Source: Kribbella pratensis
Lineage (GTDB): Bacteria; Actinomycetota; Actinomycetes; Propionibacteriales; Kribbellaceae
Assembly (NCBI RefSeq): GCF_004365355.1
Contig: NZ_SODP01000001.1
Span: 3,034,382-3,098,381 of the forward strand
Reading direction: 5' to 3'
Length of the DNA stretch: 64,000 nucleotides
Part shown: positions 51,845 to 61,487 of the stretch, piece by piece
How the letters are laid out: every line of letters starts with the position of its first letter
Numbering within the stretch: position 1 is the stretch's first letter
Program-made: the position numbers and the translations under genes
The notes under the pieces: model-generated
Databases searched by the model: none
Told to the model about the DNA's origin: nothing
What the model saw: only the letters and a program-made list of their open reading frames with translations

Positions 51845-52522
51845 ATGCGAGTGCTGATGGTCGAGGACGAGCTGCGGTTGGCCGACACGGTCCACCGCGG
51901 TCTGACCGACGCCGGCTTCGTCGTGGAGATGGTGCACGACGGCGAGAACGCGGTGTGGGCAGCGACCGAACACAGCTACGACGTGATCGTGCTGGACATC
52001 ATGCTGCCCAAGCTCAACGGCTACCGGGTGCTGGAGATGCTCCGGGCGCGCGGGATCTGGACGCCGGTGCTGATGCTGACCGCGAAGGACGGCGAGTACG
52101 ACCAGACCGACGCGTTCGATCTCGGCGCGGACGACTACCTGACCAAGCCGTTCAGCTTCCTGGTCCTGATCGCGCGGTTGCGGGCCCTGATCCGGCGCGG
52201 CGGACCGGAGCGGCCGGTGGTCCTGACCGCCGGCGACCTCTCCCTCGACGTGGCCCGGCGGCGGGTGGAGCGGGACGGGCGGGAGATCACCCTCACGCCC
52301 CGCGAGTACGGCCTGCTCGAGTTCCTGATGCGGCACCGCGGCGACACCGTCAGCAAGACCGAGATCCTGGCATCGGTCTGGGACCCGGCGTTCGACGGTG
52401 ACCCGAACGTGGTCGAGGTCTACGTGCGGTACCTGCGGAAGAAGATCGACACCCCGTTCGCCCGGCACGCGATCGAGACCATCCGAGGCATGGGATACCG
52501 GCTCAACCCCGAGGGCGGCTAG
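51845..52522 (+). CDS. OmpR-family response regulator
   Basis: A 225-residue regulator from ATG 51845 (MRVLMVEDELRLADTVHRG). Receiver domain with acids E7/D8, phospho-acceptor D51 (VIVLDIMLPK) and Lys in LTKPFSFLVL; the OmpR winged helix ends VYVRYLRKKIDTPFARHAIETIRGMGYRL. This pattern matches the CutR/TcrA-like group paired with kinases of the class encoded next. It follows GH31 divergently but has its own repeat-bearing upstream region; no sequence sign links it to the sugar genes. Confidence 0.93.
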   Translation: MRVLMVEDELRLADTVHRGLTDAGFVVEMVHDGENAVWAATEHSYDVIVLDIMLPKLNGYRVLEMLRARGIWTPVLMLTAKDGEYDQTDAFDLGADDYLTKPFSFLVLIARLRALIRRGGPERPVVLTAGDLSLDVARRRVERDGREITLTPREYGLLEFLMRHRGDTVSKTEILASVWDPAFDGDPNVVEVYVRYLRKKIDTPFARHAIETIRGMGYRLNPEGG

Positions 52523-52544
52523 CGGCACCTGCGAAGATTGCTGG

Positions 52545-53963
52545 GTGAGCACGGTCGTGCGGCGACGGGTCGACGGGTGGTACCGGACCGCGGGTGGATG
52601 GCGGCAGGCGAGCGTGCGGAGTCGCTCGACGGCCGCGGCCGTGATCGTGGTCGCCGTCGCGCTGATGCTCGGCGCCGCGGCGTTGCTCCTGCTTCTGCAG
52701 CATGCCCTGATCACCGAGGTCTCCGATGCGGCTGAAGGCCGGGTCGGAGACGTCGCCGGCCAGGTGAGCTCAGAGGGTACGGCGGGTCTCACCCGCGATC
52801 TGGTCGAGACCACCCGCGCGACCCAGCTCGTCCAGGTCCTGGATCCGGCCGGACGCGTCATCGCCGCTTCGTCGAGCCGGGTCGGTAACACGCCGTTGAC
52901 CGATCTCCGTCCGCCGGCCGGGGCGCTGATGCGGGCCGAGGTCGGCGAGATGCCGTTGATCGACGACGACCACAACTACCTGATCGTCGCGCAAGGAGCG
53001 TCGTACGGCGGCCAGACGTACACGGTCGTGGTCGCGTCGTCGGTGGAGACGCAACGGCAGACGGTCGCGACGGTCGCGAGGTACCTGGTGATCGGGTTCC
53101 CGGCGTTGCTGATCGTGGTCGGCGTGGCCGGGTGGCTGATGGTCGGACAGGCGCTGCGCCCGGTGGAGCGGATCCGCTCCCGGGTGCAGGGCATCGGCAC
53201 GCGGGACCTGACCGAGCGGGTCCCGGTGCCGGAGACGCGGGACGAGATCGCGCGCCTCGCCGTCACGATGAACGAGATGCTCGACCGGCTCGAGACCGGA
53301 CAGGCGACGCAGCGGGCGTTCGTGGCGGACGCCAGCCACGAACTGCGGTCGCCGCTGGCCACGCTGACCGCGGCGCTGGAGGTCATCGAGGCAGACACCA
53401 CCGGGCGGGCGTGGCACGAACTGCGTGCGGTGATGGGGACCGAGACCGACCGGATGCGGAAGCTCGTCGAGGACCTGCTGCTGCTCGCCAAGGCCGACGA
53501 CACCGGGATCCGGATGCAGCAGACGGACGTGGACCTCGACGATCTGGTCGCGGCCGAGATCCAGCGGTTGCGAAGCTCGATGCCCGAACTGAAGGTGACC
53601 GGTGATGTCCACCCGGTCCGCGTGGTCGGCGACCCGGCGCGGTTGAGTCAGGTACTGCGGAACCTCGTCGACAACGCTGCCCGCGCCGCGCACACCAGCA
53701 TCCACCTGGCCACGGCCGAGAAGGACGGGTCGGCGATCGTCACGGTCGAGGACGACGGCGACGGGATCCCCGAGGCGGATCGCCTGCGAGTGTTCGAACG
53801 GTTCGTCCGGCTCGACATCAGCCGCTCCCGCGCGAGCGGCGGATCCGGTCTGGGGCTGTCCATCGCCCGCGAGATCACCCGCGCCCACAACGGCACGATC
53901 ACGCTGACCTCGTCGAGCACCGGCGGCACGACGGCCACTGTCACGCTACCGAACATCGGGTAG
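52545..53963 (+). CDS. Two-component sensor histidine kinase
   Basis: A 472-residue kinase from GTG 52545. TM1 is about residues 28-50 (AAAVIVVAVALMLGAAALLLLL), followed by an extracellular sensor loop (about 51-180) and TM2 near 185-205 (YLVIGFPALLIVVGVAGWLMV). Then come HAMP (LRPVERIRSRVQGIG), HisKA with H265 in ADASHELRSPL, and HATPase (NLVDNAARAA, DDGDGIPEADRLRVFERFVR, GSGLGLSIAREI). It starts 22 nt after the response-regulator stop. Confidence 0.93.
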   Translation: MSTVVRRRVDGWYRTAGGWRQASVRSRSTAAAVIVVAVALMLGAAALLLLLQHALITEVSDAAEGRVGDVAGQVSSEGTAGLTRDLVETTRATQLVQVLDPAGRVIAASSSRVGNTPLTDLRPPAGALMRAEVGEMPLIDDDHNYLIVAQGASYGGQTYTVVVASSVETQRQTVATVARYLVIGFPALLIVVGVAGWLMVGQALRPVERIRSRVQGIGTRDLTERVPVPETRDEIARLAVTMNEMLDRLETGQATQRAFVADASHELRSPLATLTAALEVIEADTTGRAWHELRAVMGTETDRMRKLVEDLLLLAKADDTGIRMQQTDVDLDDLVAAEIQRLRSSMPELKVTGDVHPVRVVGDPARLSQVLRNLVDNAARAAHTSIHLATAEKDGSAIVTVEDDGDGIPEADRLRVFERFVRLDISRSRASGGSGLGLSIAREITRAHNGTITLTSSSTGGTTATVTLPNIG

Positions 53964-54019
53964 GGGGTGGTGCGGAACGCCCCTTCGGGACGAAGCTGAT
54001 GGTGAAGGAGGTGGGTGTG

Positions 54020-54217
54020 GTGAAAGCGGCAGCAGGGGACCAAGTTGTGGTCGAGACCACACATCTGATGGCACACCGGCGCGAGGGGAAGATCGTCGAG
54101 GTGCACGATCCGGACGGCGCACCGCCGTACCTCGTGCACTGGACCGACACCGACACCGAGTCGCTCTTCTTCCCGGGGCCGGACGCGCACATAGTCCATA
54201 GCAACCACGGGACCTAG
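54020..54217 (+). CDS. DUF1918 small protein
   Basis: A 65-residue protein (VKAAAGDQVVVETTHLMAHRREGKIVEV... ending in a FFPGPDAHIVH stretch), a compact beta-barrel-like domain common in actinobacteria with no known function. GTG 54020 is chosen because a strong GGAGG (54007-54011) stands 8 nt before it; GTG 54017 and ATG 53999 in frame are alternatives. The stop TAG runs straight into the 12-bp repeat tract. Confidence 0.85.
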   Translation: MKAAAGDQVVVETTHLMAHRREGKIVEVHDPDGAPPYLVHWTDTDTESLFFPGPDAHIVHSNHGT

Positions 54218-54264
54218 AACAATCCGGAGAACAATCCGGAGAACAATCCGGAGAACAATCCGGT
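54217..54264. repeat. 12-bp tandem repeat, four copies
   Basis: Four head-to-tail units GAACAATCCGGA (the last ends in T), beginning at the G of the DUF1918 stop codon and ending 36 nt before the SDR start. The copies are otherwise identical, suggesting recent expansion. Each unit is AT-richer than the surroundings and could affect spacing between the two genes. Confidence 0.92.
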
Positions 54265-54300
54265 TGCCGGCCGGGCGGGCCGTCCAGCAGGATCGCCGGC

Positions 54301-55065
54301 ATGACCCAGTCAGTTGCCCGCCCAGTCGTCCTCGTCACCGGCGTCGGCCGTACCGTCGGCATCGGCGCCGGTATCGCCCGTCAGCTGGCCGCCTCGGGCT
54401 GGGATATCGCGTTCACCTACTGGACGGCGTACGACGACCGCATGCAGTGGGGTGTGCAGTCCGGGGCGACGGACGAGATCGTCAAGGAGCTGAGCGATCT
54501 CGGCGCGACCGTCGTGCCGATCGAGGCCGATCTCGTCGACCCGTCGGCGCCGGAGCGGATCTTCACTGCCGCCGAGGAGCAGTTGAGCAAGGTCACCGCA
54601 CTGGTGATGTGCCACTGCGAGTCCGTCGACTCGAGCATCCTCGACACGACCGTCGAGAGCTTCGACCGGCACTTCGCGGTCAACGCCCGCGCGACCTGGC
54701 TGCTGATCCGCGAGTTCGCCCAGCGCTTCACCGGCTCCCATGGCACCGGCCGCATCGTCGCATTGACCAGCGACCACACCGTCCACAATCTCCCGTACGG
54801 CGCCAGCAAGGGCGCGCTCGACCGCATCACGCTCGCGGCGGCGCACGAGCTGTCCGAGCTCGGCGTGACCGCGAACGTCGTCAACCCCGGCCCGATCGAC
54901 ACCGGCTGGATGACCGACGAGATCCGTGACGCCTGTCTCCAGCAAACCCCACTCGGCCGCCTGGGCACGCCTCAGGACACCGCTCACCTGGTCGATTTCC
55001 TCTGCTCCCCGCAAGGCCAGTGGGTCAATGGCCAACTGCTGAAGAGCAACGGCGGCTCGGCCTAG
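54301..55065 (+). CDS. Short-chain dehydrogenase/reductase
   Basis: A 254-residue classical SDR: cofactor motif TGVGRTVGIGAGIA (a TGxxxGxG variant), the active-site Ser in VALTSDHTV, the YxxxK pair in LPYGASKGALDRI, and PGPIDTGW after it. It lacks the usual NNAG, reading MCHCESV at that place. The substrate is unknown. Its TAG shares CTAG with the convergent sodC-like gene (55062-55065). Confidence 0.85.
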   Translation: MTQSVARPVVLVTGVGRTVGIGAGIARQLAASGWDIAFTYWTAYDDRMQWGVQSGATDEIVKELSDLGATVVPIEADLVDPSAPERIFTAAEEQLSKVTALVMCHCESVDSSILDTTVESFDRHFAVNARATWLLIREFAQRFTGSHGTGRIVALTSDHTVHNLPYGASKGALDRITLAAAHELSELGVTANVVNPGPIDTGWMTDEIRDACLQQTPLGRLGTPQDTAHLVDFLCSPQGQWVNGQLLKSNGGSA

Positions 55066-55619
55066 TCCCAGCTGAGCGGGAGGCAGGCCAGGCGGGCGCC
55101 CGCCGAGCTGTGGATGACGATGGAGCGGTTGCCGGGTTTCGGGGCGAAGGGTACGACGGTTGACGCCGCACCTGCGCCGCTCGGGCCGACCGTGAAGTCG
55201 AGCCAGATCTCGCGCTCGCGGTCCATTCGCACCGGCTTGCGGCCCTCGATCACGTCGGTGTTGTAATGCGGTCCGGCGGCCGCGCCATCGCCTGCCACAC
55301 AAGGGCCCGTGTGCAGGTGCGCGCCGAAACTGCCGGTCGCAGGCTCGACGCCGGTGACCTGGAGCCGGACGGTGGTCCGTGCGCCGTGGGACACCATCAC
55401 GACGACGGCGCGGGCACCATGGAACGGGCCGTCCGGCTCGAGCTCTCGCAGCGGTCCGTTGCTTGACGCAACGTTCGACTCCGGTGCCACCGGGATGGCG
55501 ATCTCGCCACGCGGTACGCCGGGCGGCCGGTTCTGCGCCGCTGCCATCGGTCCGGCGATCACGCCGACCACTCCCAGCACCGCGACCGCGGCAAGGACGC
55601 CGCGCACTCTTCCCGTCAT
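55062..55619 (-). CDS. Secreted Cu/Zn superoxide dismutase-like protein
   Basis: A 185-residue protein with a signal peptide (about residues 1-28, ending AAAQ). The metal region reads GSFGAHLHTGPC...AGPHYN, giving a His-x-His pair and a bridging-type His; a last His is in IVIHSSAG. The zinc-site histidines and Asp of true SodC are not apparent, so it may bind only copper or have lost activity. Fold family likely, enzyme activity uncertain. Confidence 0.75.
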   Translation of the reverse strand: MTGRVRGVLAAVAVLGVVGVIAGPMAAAQNRPPGVPRGEIAIPVAPESNVASSNGPLRELEPDGPFHGARAVVVMVSHGARTTVRLQVTGVEPATGSFGAHLHTGPCVAGDGAAAGPHYNTDVIEGRKPVRMDREREIWLDFTVGPSGAGAASTVVPFAPKPGNRSIVIHSSAGARLACLPLSWD

Positions 55620-55674
55620 GTCTCCCTTTCCCGGAACGACTGCTCCGGGCGGGGAGCGAACTGTCAGGAGGCTA

Positions 55675-56571
55675 TCAAGCGCTTGCGGTCCGGATCGTCG
55701 CGGCCGCGGCCCGTAGGTTCGCGAGCGTCGTCCGTACAGCCCGCCGCGCCGTGCGTTCGGGTCGGTGCAGGGCGTCGATGTGCCGCCGTACGTGCACGCC
55801 CCGCATCGGCACGAGCACGATCCCGGGATGCGACCGGGCCGTCCACCGCGGGATCAGCGCCAGACCGGCGCCCGCGGCAACCAGTTCCGCGACCACGGTG
55901 AACTCGTTGACGCGGTGGACCAACTCGAGCCGCCGGTTCGCCGCCGCCCCGATCGCCTCGATCGTTGCCATCAACGGAAACCCGTCGTGCACGGTGATCC
56001 ACGGCTCGCCCGCCACCTCGCGCGGTGCCAGCGAGACCTTCGACGCCAACCGATGACCAACAGGTACGGCGACATCCAACGGCTCGTGCAGCAACGGCGT
56101 GACCGCAACCGTCCGCGGCCAGGGAGCTGCATGATCCATCCGATGCGCGAGCACCACGTCGTACTCCCGGGTCAACGGAGGAAACTCGTCCTGCGCGACA
56201 TCCTCGTCGTGCAGGCTGACTCGCGGCCCGTCCCCCGCCTGCAACAGTGACGGGAAGAAGGCAGCGGCCGCACTGTGGAACGCGGACACCGACACGACCG
56301 CATCCGGCTGCTCGGCGAAATCGTCCACGACTTGGCGGGCGCGCGCCAACGCCGACTCCACGTCCGCCGCCGCCCCGGCCAACGCACGTCCGGCCGCGGT
56401 GAGCACCACCCGACGGCCGTCGCGCTCGGTCAACGCGACGGGGATCGAGCGCTGCAACAGCCTGAGCTGCTGCGAGATCGCGGACGGGGTCACCAGCATC
56501 GCCTCGGCCGCGGCCGTCACACTCCCCAGCTCGCCGACTTCCCGGAGCACTCGGAGCTGTCGTTCGTCCAT
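55675..56571 (-). CDS. LysR-family transcriptional regulator
   Basis: A 298-residue regulator: N-terminal HTH (MDERQLRVLREVGELGSVTAAAEAMLVTPSAISQQLRLLQ, residues 1-40) and a type-2 periplasmic-binding effector domain (about 88-290, with VVLAHRMDHAAPWPRT and AELVAAGAGLALIPRW). It is divergent from an EamA transporter, its probable target, with an 81-bp gap that includes the palindrome at 56579-56595. Confidence 0.92.
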   Translation of the reverse strand: MDERQLRVLREVGELGSVTAAAEAMLVTPSAISQQLRLLQRSIPVALTERDGRRVVLTAAGRALAGAAADVESALARARQVVDDFAEQPDAVVSVSAFHSAAAAFFPSLLQAGDGPRVSLHDEDVAQDEFPPLTREYDVVLAHRMDHAAPWPRTVAVTPLLHEPLDVAVPVGHRLASKVSLAPREVAGEPWITVHDGFPLMATIEAIGAAANRRLELVHRVNEFTVVAELVAAGAGLALIPRWTARSHPGIVLVPMRGVHVRRHIDALHRPERTARRAVRTTLANLRAAAATIRTASA

Positions 56572-56578
56572 CCCAATA

Positions 56579-56595
56579 CTGTAGGCGTTCTACAG
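56579..56595. promoter_or_regulatory. Putative LysR binding site
   Basis: The perfect inverted repeat CTGTAG-GCGTT-CTACAG, 8 nt upstream of the LysR start codon and 58 nt before the EamA GTG. The size and place fit autorepression by LysR with activation of the divergent gene. Confidence 0.6.
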
Positions 56596-56652
56596 AGTCG
56601 CTTAAGAAAGTGGTACTTGGCTTCAACGTCGTCAGCGGTCACCGTTGGAGCC

Positions 56653-58910
<2,258 letters not shown>

Positions 58911-58938
58911 GGGTTCAGCGCCTCAAGGAGGCAGCGCA

Positions 58939-60042
58939 TCAAGGGGTGAGCACGAGTTCCAGGCGCAGCCAGGTGGCCAGATCGCGGATCTCGCGGTGGA
59001 CGGCCGCGGTCAGCGTCTTCGAGAACGGCTCATCCTCGTGGATCGCGGCGACCCGGAAGACCCCGGCCTTGCGGTCGGACATCGCGTCGAGCTTCCCGAC
59101 CAGCCGGTCGTTGTGCAGGATCGGCAGCGCGAAGTACCCCCATCTGCGTTTCGCGACCGGTTTGTACATCTCCAACTGGTAGTCGAAGTCGAAGATCTCG
59201 GCGAGCCGCTTCCGGTCGTACACCAGTCGGTCCAGCGGCGAGAGGATCGCCGTACGCCCGCTGAACGGCTGGTCGAGCAGCTCCGGATCGATCCGCCACT
59301 CGCCGCGGACGCCGTCGACGACGGCCCGCTCCCCCACCTCGCCGGCGTCGAGCGGCTCGCCCGGGCAGGCCGGACCCTTGGCCCGCAGGATCCCCATCGA
59401 ACGCAGCCGCTGCTCGTCGCGGATCCGGGCCGCCTTCTCCAGCGGCACGACCGGGTCGTCGGGATACACCCGGGACGCCAGGTCCCACAGGCGGTCCCGT
59501 CCGTCCCGGCCCGCGATCGCCACCTCACCGCGCTGCATCATGAACTCGAGCAGCTGCGACACGTTGCGGTTATTGGTCCAGCCGCTCGACTTCCACGGCC
59601 GCACGCAGGTGTCCGGTAGCTCGCGCATCACCAGCGGACCGTCCTGACGCAGCCGCTCGAGGATGTCGAGCCGGCAGCCCTCGTTCGACTTGACCCAGTC
59701 GGCGCGGTACTGCTGCCAGTCCAGCGACTCGCCGTCCGACGGCCAGGCCTCCATCTGCGCGCGGAACAGCGCCAGCGTCTCCGGCAACCGCACGAACCCA
59801 CGCAGCTCGAGCAGCTGCTGCATCGCCAGGGCATCCGCAAGCTCAGCAGCGTCGTACGACGAACCGAGCCGGCTCCACGCGACCAGGTCCGCGTTCGGCG
59901 CGACGTACGCCGTCTGGTCGAGCTGGATCACGTTCAGCCCGCGCACGACGTCGAACAGATCGTCCGGCCGCTCACTCGTCAGCAGCTGAGCGCGCACAGC
60001 CAGCCGTCGCGCATCTCGCTTCGACACCTGATGAACGGTCAC
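58939..60042 (-). CDS. YcaQ/AlkX-like winged-helix protein (putative crosslink-repair DNA glycosylase)
   Basis: A 367-residue protein of the HTH_42 family. The N-terminal segment SKRDARRLAVRAQLL and LNVIQLDQTAYVAPN hold the QLD triad, matching the QxD-type catalytic motif of YcaQ glycosylases. Further conserved stretches are LVYDRKRLAEIFDFDYQLEMYKPVAKRRWGYFALPILHNDRLVGKLDA. YcaQ unhooks interstrand DNA crosslinks. It stands alone; no SOS box was seen upstream. Confidence 0.85.
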   Translation of the reverse strand: MTVHQVSKRDARRLAVRAQLLTSERPDDLFDVVRGLNVIQLDQTAYVAPNADLVAWSRLGSSYDAAELADALAMQQLLELRGFVRLPETLALFRAQMEAWPSDGESLDWQQYRADWVKSNEGCRLDILERLRQDGPLVMRELPDTCVRPWKSSGWTNNRNVSQLLEFMMQRGEVAIAGRDGRDRLWDLASRVYPDDPVVPLEKAARIRDEQRLRSMGILRAKGPACPGEPLDAGEVGERAVVDGVRGEWRIDPELLDQPFSGRTAILSPLDRLVYDRKRLAEIFDFDYQLEMYKPVAKRRWGYFALPILHNDRLVGKLDAMSDRKAGVFRVAAIHEDEPFSKTLTAAVHREIRDLATWLRLELVLTP

Positions 60043-60130
60043 AAAGAGAGACTAAGCGACGGATCGGACAGTATTCTGGGACGAAGGCCGAGCTAGGTGG
60101 GGACCTGGGGCTCGGGATCGGGGGTTGATC

Positions 60131-60973
60131 GTGACGCTACGTGGTTGGGCACTCATGTCCGGGGCGGTGCTGCTGGCAGTCGCCGGTTGTTCGAGCACCG
60201 ACGGTTCGAACGGTTCGAGCCCGGTGACCGAAACCCCCTCGATCGTCCTTCCGCGAACCACGGGTCCGGTCAAGGCCGCGACCGATTGTGCGCATTCCAC
60301 CGAGCAGCTCCCCGCGGAGGCCCAGGCGGACGGCGTCGCGCTGGCCGCGAGCACCGATCCGACCCGCACGTCGCTGCTGCTCAAGAACATCGGCGGGCTG
60401 ACGGTCATCATCATGCCGGACGCGGGCTTCACCAGCCGGCTGATCGCCGCGCCGTCCGGGAATCCGACCGACCTGCCGTCGCGGGCCGCCCTGATCGCCG
60501 TCAACAACAGCGGCGGTCTCGCCGGGGTCCTGGACATCCCCGTGTTCATGCCCAAGAGCCAGGTCATCGTCGTACCGCCGCAGTGGGGGGTCTGCGTGCT
60601 CAGCGACAGCCTCAAGGAGTTCGCCACGGCACGGTACCTGCAGGACAAGGGGACCACCGCGCAGTACTTCCTGACGAAGGCACTGGCGGACCAGTTGCTC
60701 GGCAACAACAGCCTGGCCCGGACACAGCCGACCCTGATCAGGTGCGCGAAGAGCACCGCGGACGTCGTCAAGGGCAAGCCGACGCTGTCGGACATCGAGC
60801 AGTACGTCGAGATTCTCGCCCCCGGTTCACCCTGCCGGAACAGCTATCAGGCCCTGCTGCACAGCAGCCCGGACGCCGCCGACGAGCTTGCGACCGCAGT
60901 GCTCAGTGAGCTCCAGGCGACGCCCAGGCTGAAGGTCAACAGCGACCTGCTCCTCACCACCGCACGGACCTGA
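60131..60973 (+). CDS. Hypothetical lipoprotein
   Basis: A 280-residue protein from GTG 60131, preceded by a GGGGG stretch at proper distance. Lipoprotein signal ending VAGCSS (Cys about 22). The body has alternating beta-rich stretches and three further cysteines (TDCAHS, WGVCVL, IRCAKS, GSPCRN), possibly forming disulfides outside the cell. No family is recognised. It is divergent from the YcaQ-like gene. Confidence 0.7.
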   Translation: MTLRGWALMSGAVLLAVAGCSSTDGSNGSSPVTETPSIVLPRTTGPVKAATDCAHSTEQLPAEAQADGVALAASTDPTRTSLLLKNIGGLTVIIMPDAGFTSRLIAAPSGNPTDLPSRAALIAVNNSGGLAGVLDIPVFMPKSQVIVVPPQWGVCVLSDSLKEFATARYLQDKGTTAQYFLTKALADQLLGNNSLARTQPTLIRCAKSTADVVKGKPTLSDIEQYVEILAPGSPCRNSYQALLHSSPDAADELATAVLSELQATPRLKVNSDLLLTTART

Positions 60974-61132
60974 CCAGAGCCGACTGCCACCGACTGGCTC
61001 CGACTGGGCGCCCACACCGGGAGCTGAACCCAGGGTCGGATCCGGGTCCGGTCAGGGAGAACTCCACTGCCGCCGGCGCCGCCGCGGCCGGAGACTGGAG
61101 TCCTACCGTTCGACCCTCGGAGGTCTTCAGCC
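60974..61132. other. Intergenic region (159 bp)
   Basis: Starts with a triplicated GACTG-like stretch just after the lipoprotein stop (GACTGCCACCGACTGGCTCCGACTGGGC). No gene is seen. It should contain the promoter of the YeaQ-type gene; a GGAGG at about 61119-61123 is its ribosome binding site. Confidence 0.4.
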
Positions 61133-61402
61133 ATGATCGGCTTCATCATCGCCGGACTCGTCATCGGAGCGTTGGCCCGGCTCTTCACGCCCGGCAAGCA
61201 GAAGCTCGGCCTGCTCGCCACGTTGCTGCTCGGCCTGGCCGGTTCGGTGATCGGCGGCACGATCGCCGCGATCCTCGGCACCGGCAGCATCTTCGAGCTG
61301 AACGTGTTCGGCTTCATCATCGCGGTGATCTCGTCGGTGCTGCTGGTCGGCACAGCCGAGTCGCTGTCGGCCCGCCACAAGAACTCGTCCATCACCCGGT
61401 AA
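61133..61402 (+). CDS. GlsB/YeaQ/YmgE-family stress-response membrane protein
   Basis: An 89-residue protein with three predicted membrane helices: IGFIIAGLVIGALARLF, LLATLLLGLAGSVIGGTIAAILG and VFGFIIAVISSVLLVGTAE. The first, with its GxxIGxLAR pattern, is the family hallmark. These small proteins are often induced by envelope or general stress; molecular role unknown. It is followed at once by a 14-bp repeat tract and is convergent with GH65. Confidence 0.9.
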   Translation: MIGFIIAGLVIGALARLFTPGKQKLGLLATLLLGLAGSVIGGTIAAILGTGSIFELNVFGFIIAVISSVLLVGTAESLSARHKNSSITR

Positions 61403-61403
61403 C

Positions 61404-61487
61404 CATCAGCCGGCCAAAGTCAGCCGGTCAGAATCAGCCGGTCAGAATCAGCCGGCCAGAATCAGCCGCTAAGAATCAGCCGCCCTC
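61404..61487. repeat. 14-bp imperfect tandem repeat, six copies
   Basis: Six units around AATCAGCCGGTCAG fill the whole gap between two convergent stop codons and run into the last codons of GH65 (its TGA lies in the sixth unit). Units differ at one to four positions. Placement suggests a role in, or tolerance at, a shared 3' end; no strong hairpin is evident. Confidence 0.9.

Noticed and set aside
51845..53963. Two-component system as part of the xyloglucan island
   Set aside because: It is adjacent but has its own upstream direct repeat, no LacI box of its own orientation, and no sugar-sensing domain; linkage is not supported.
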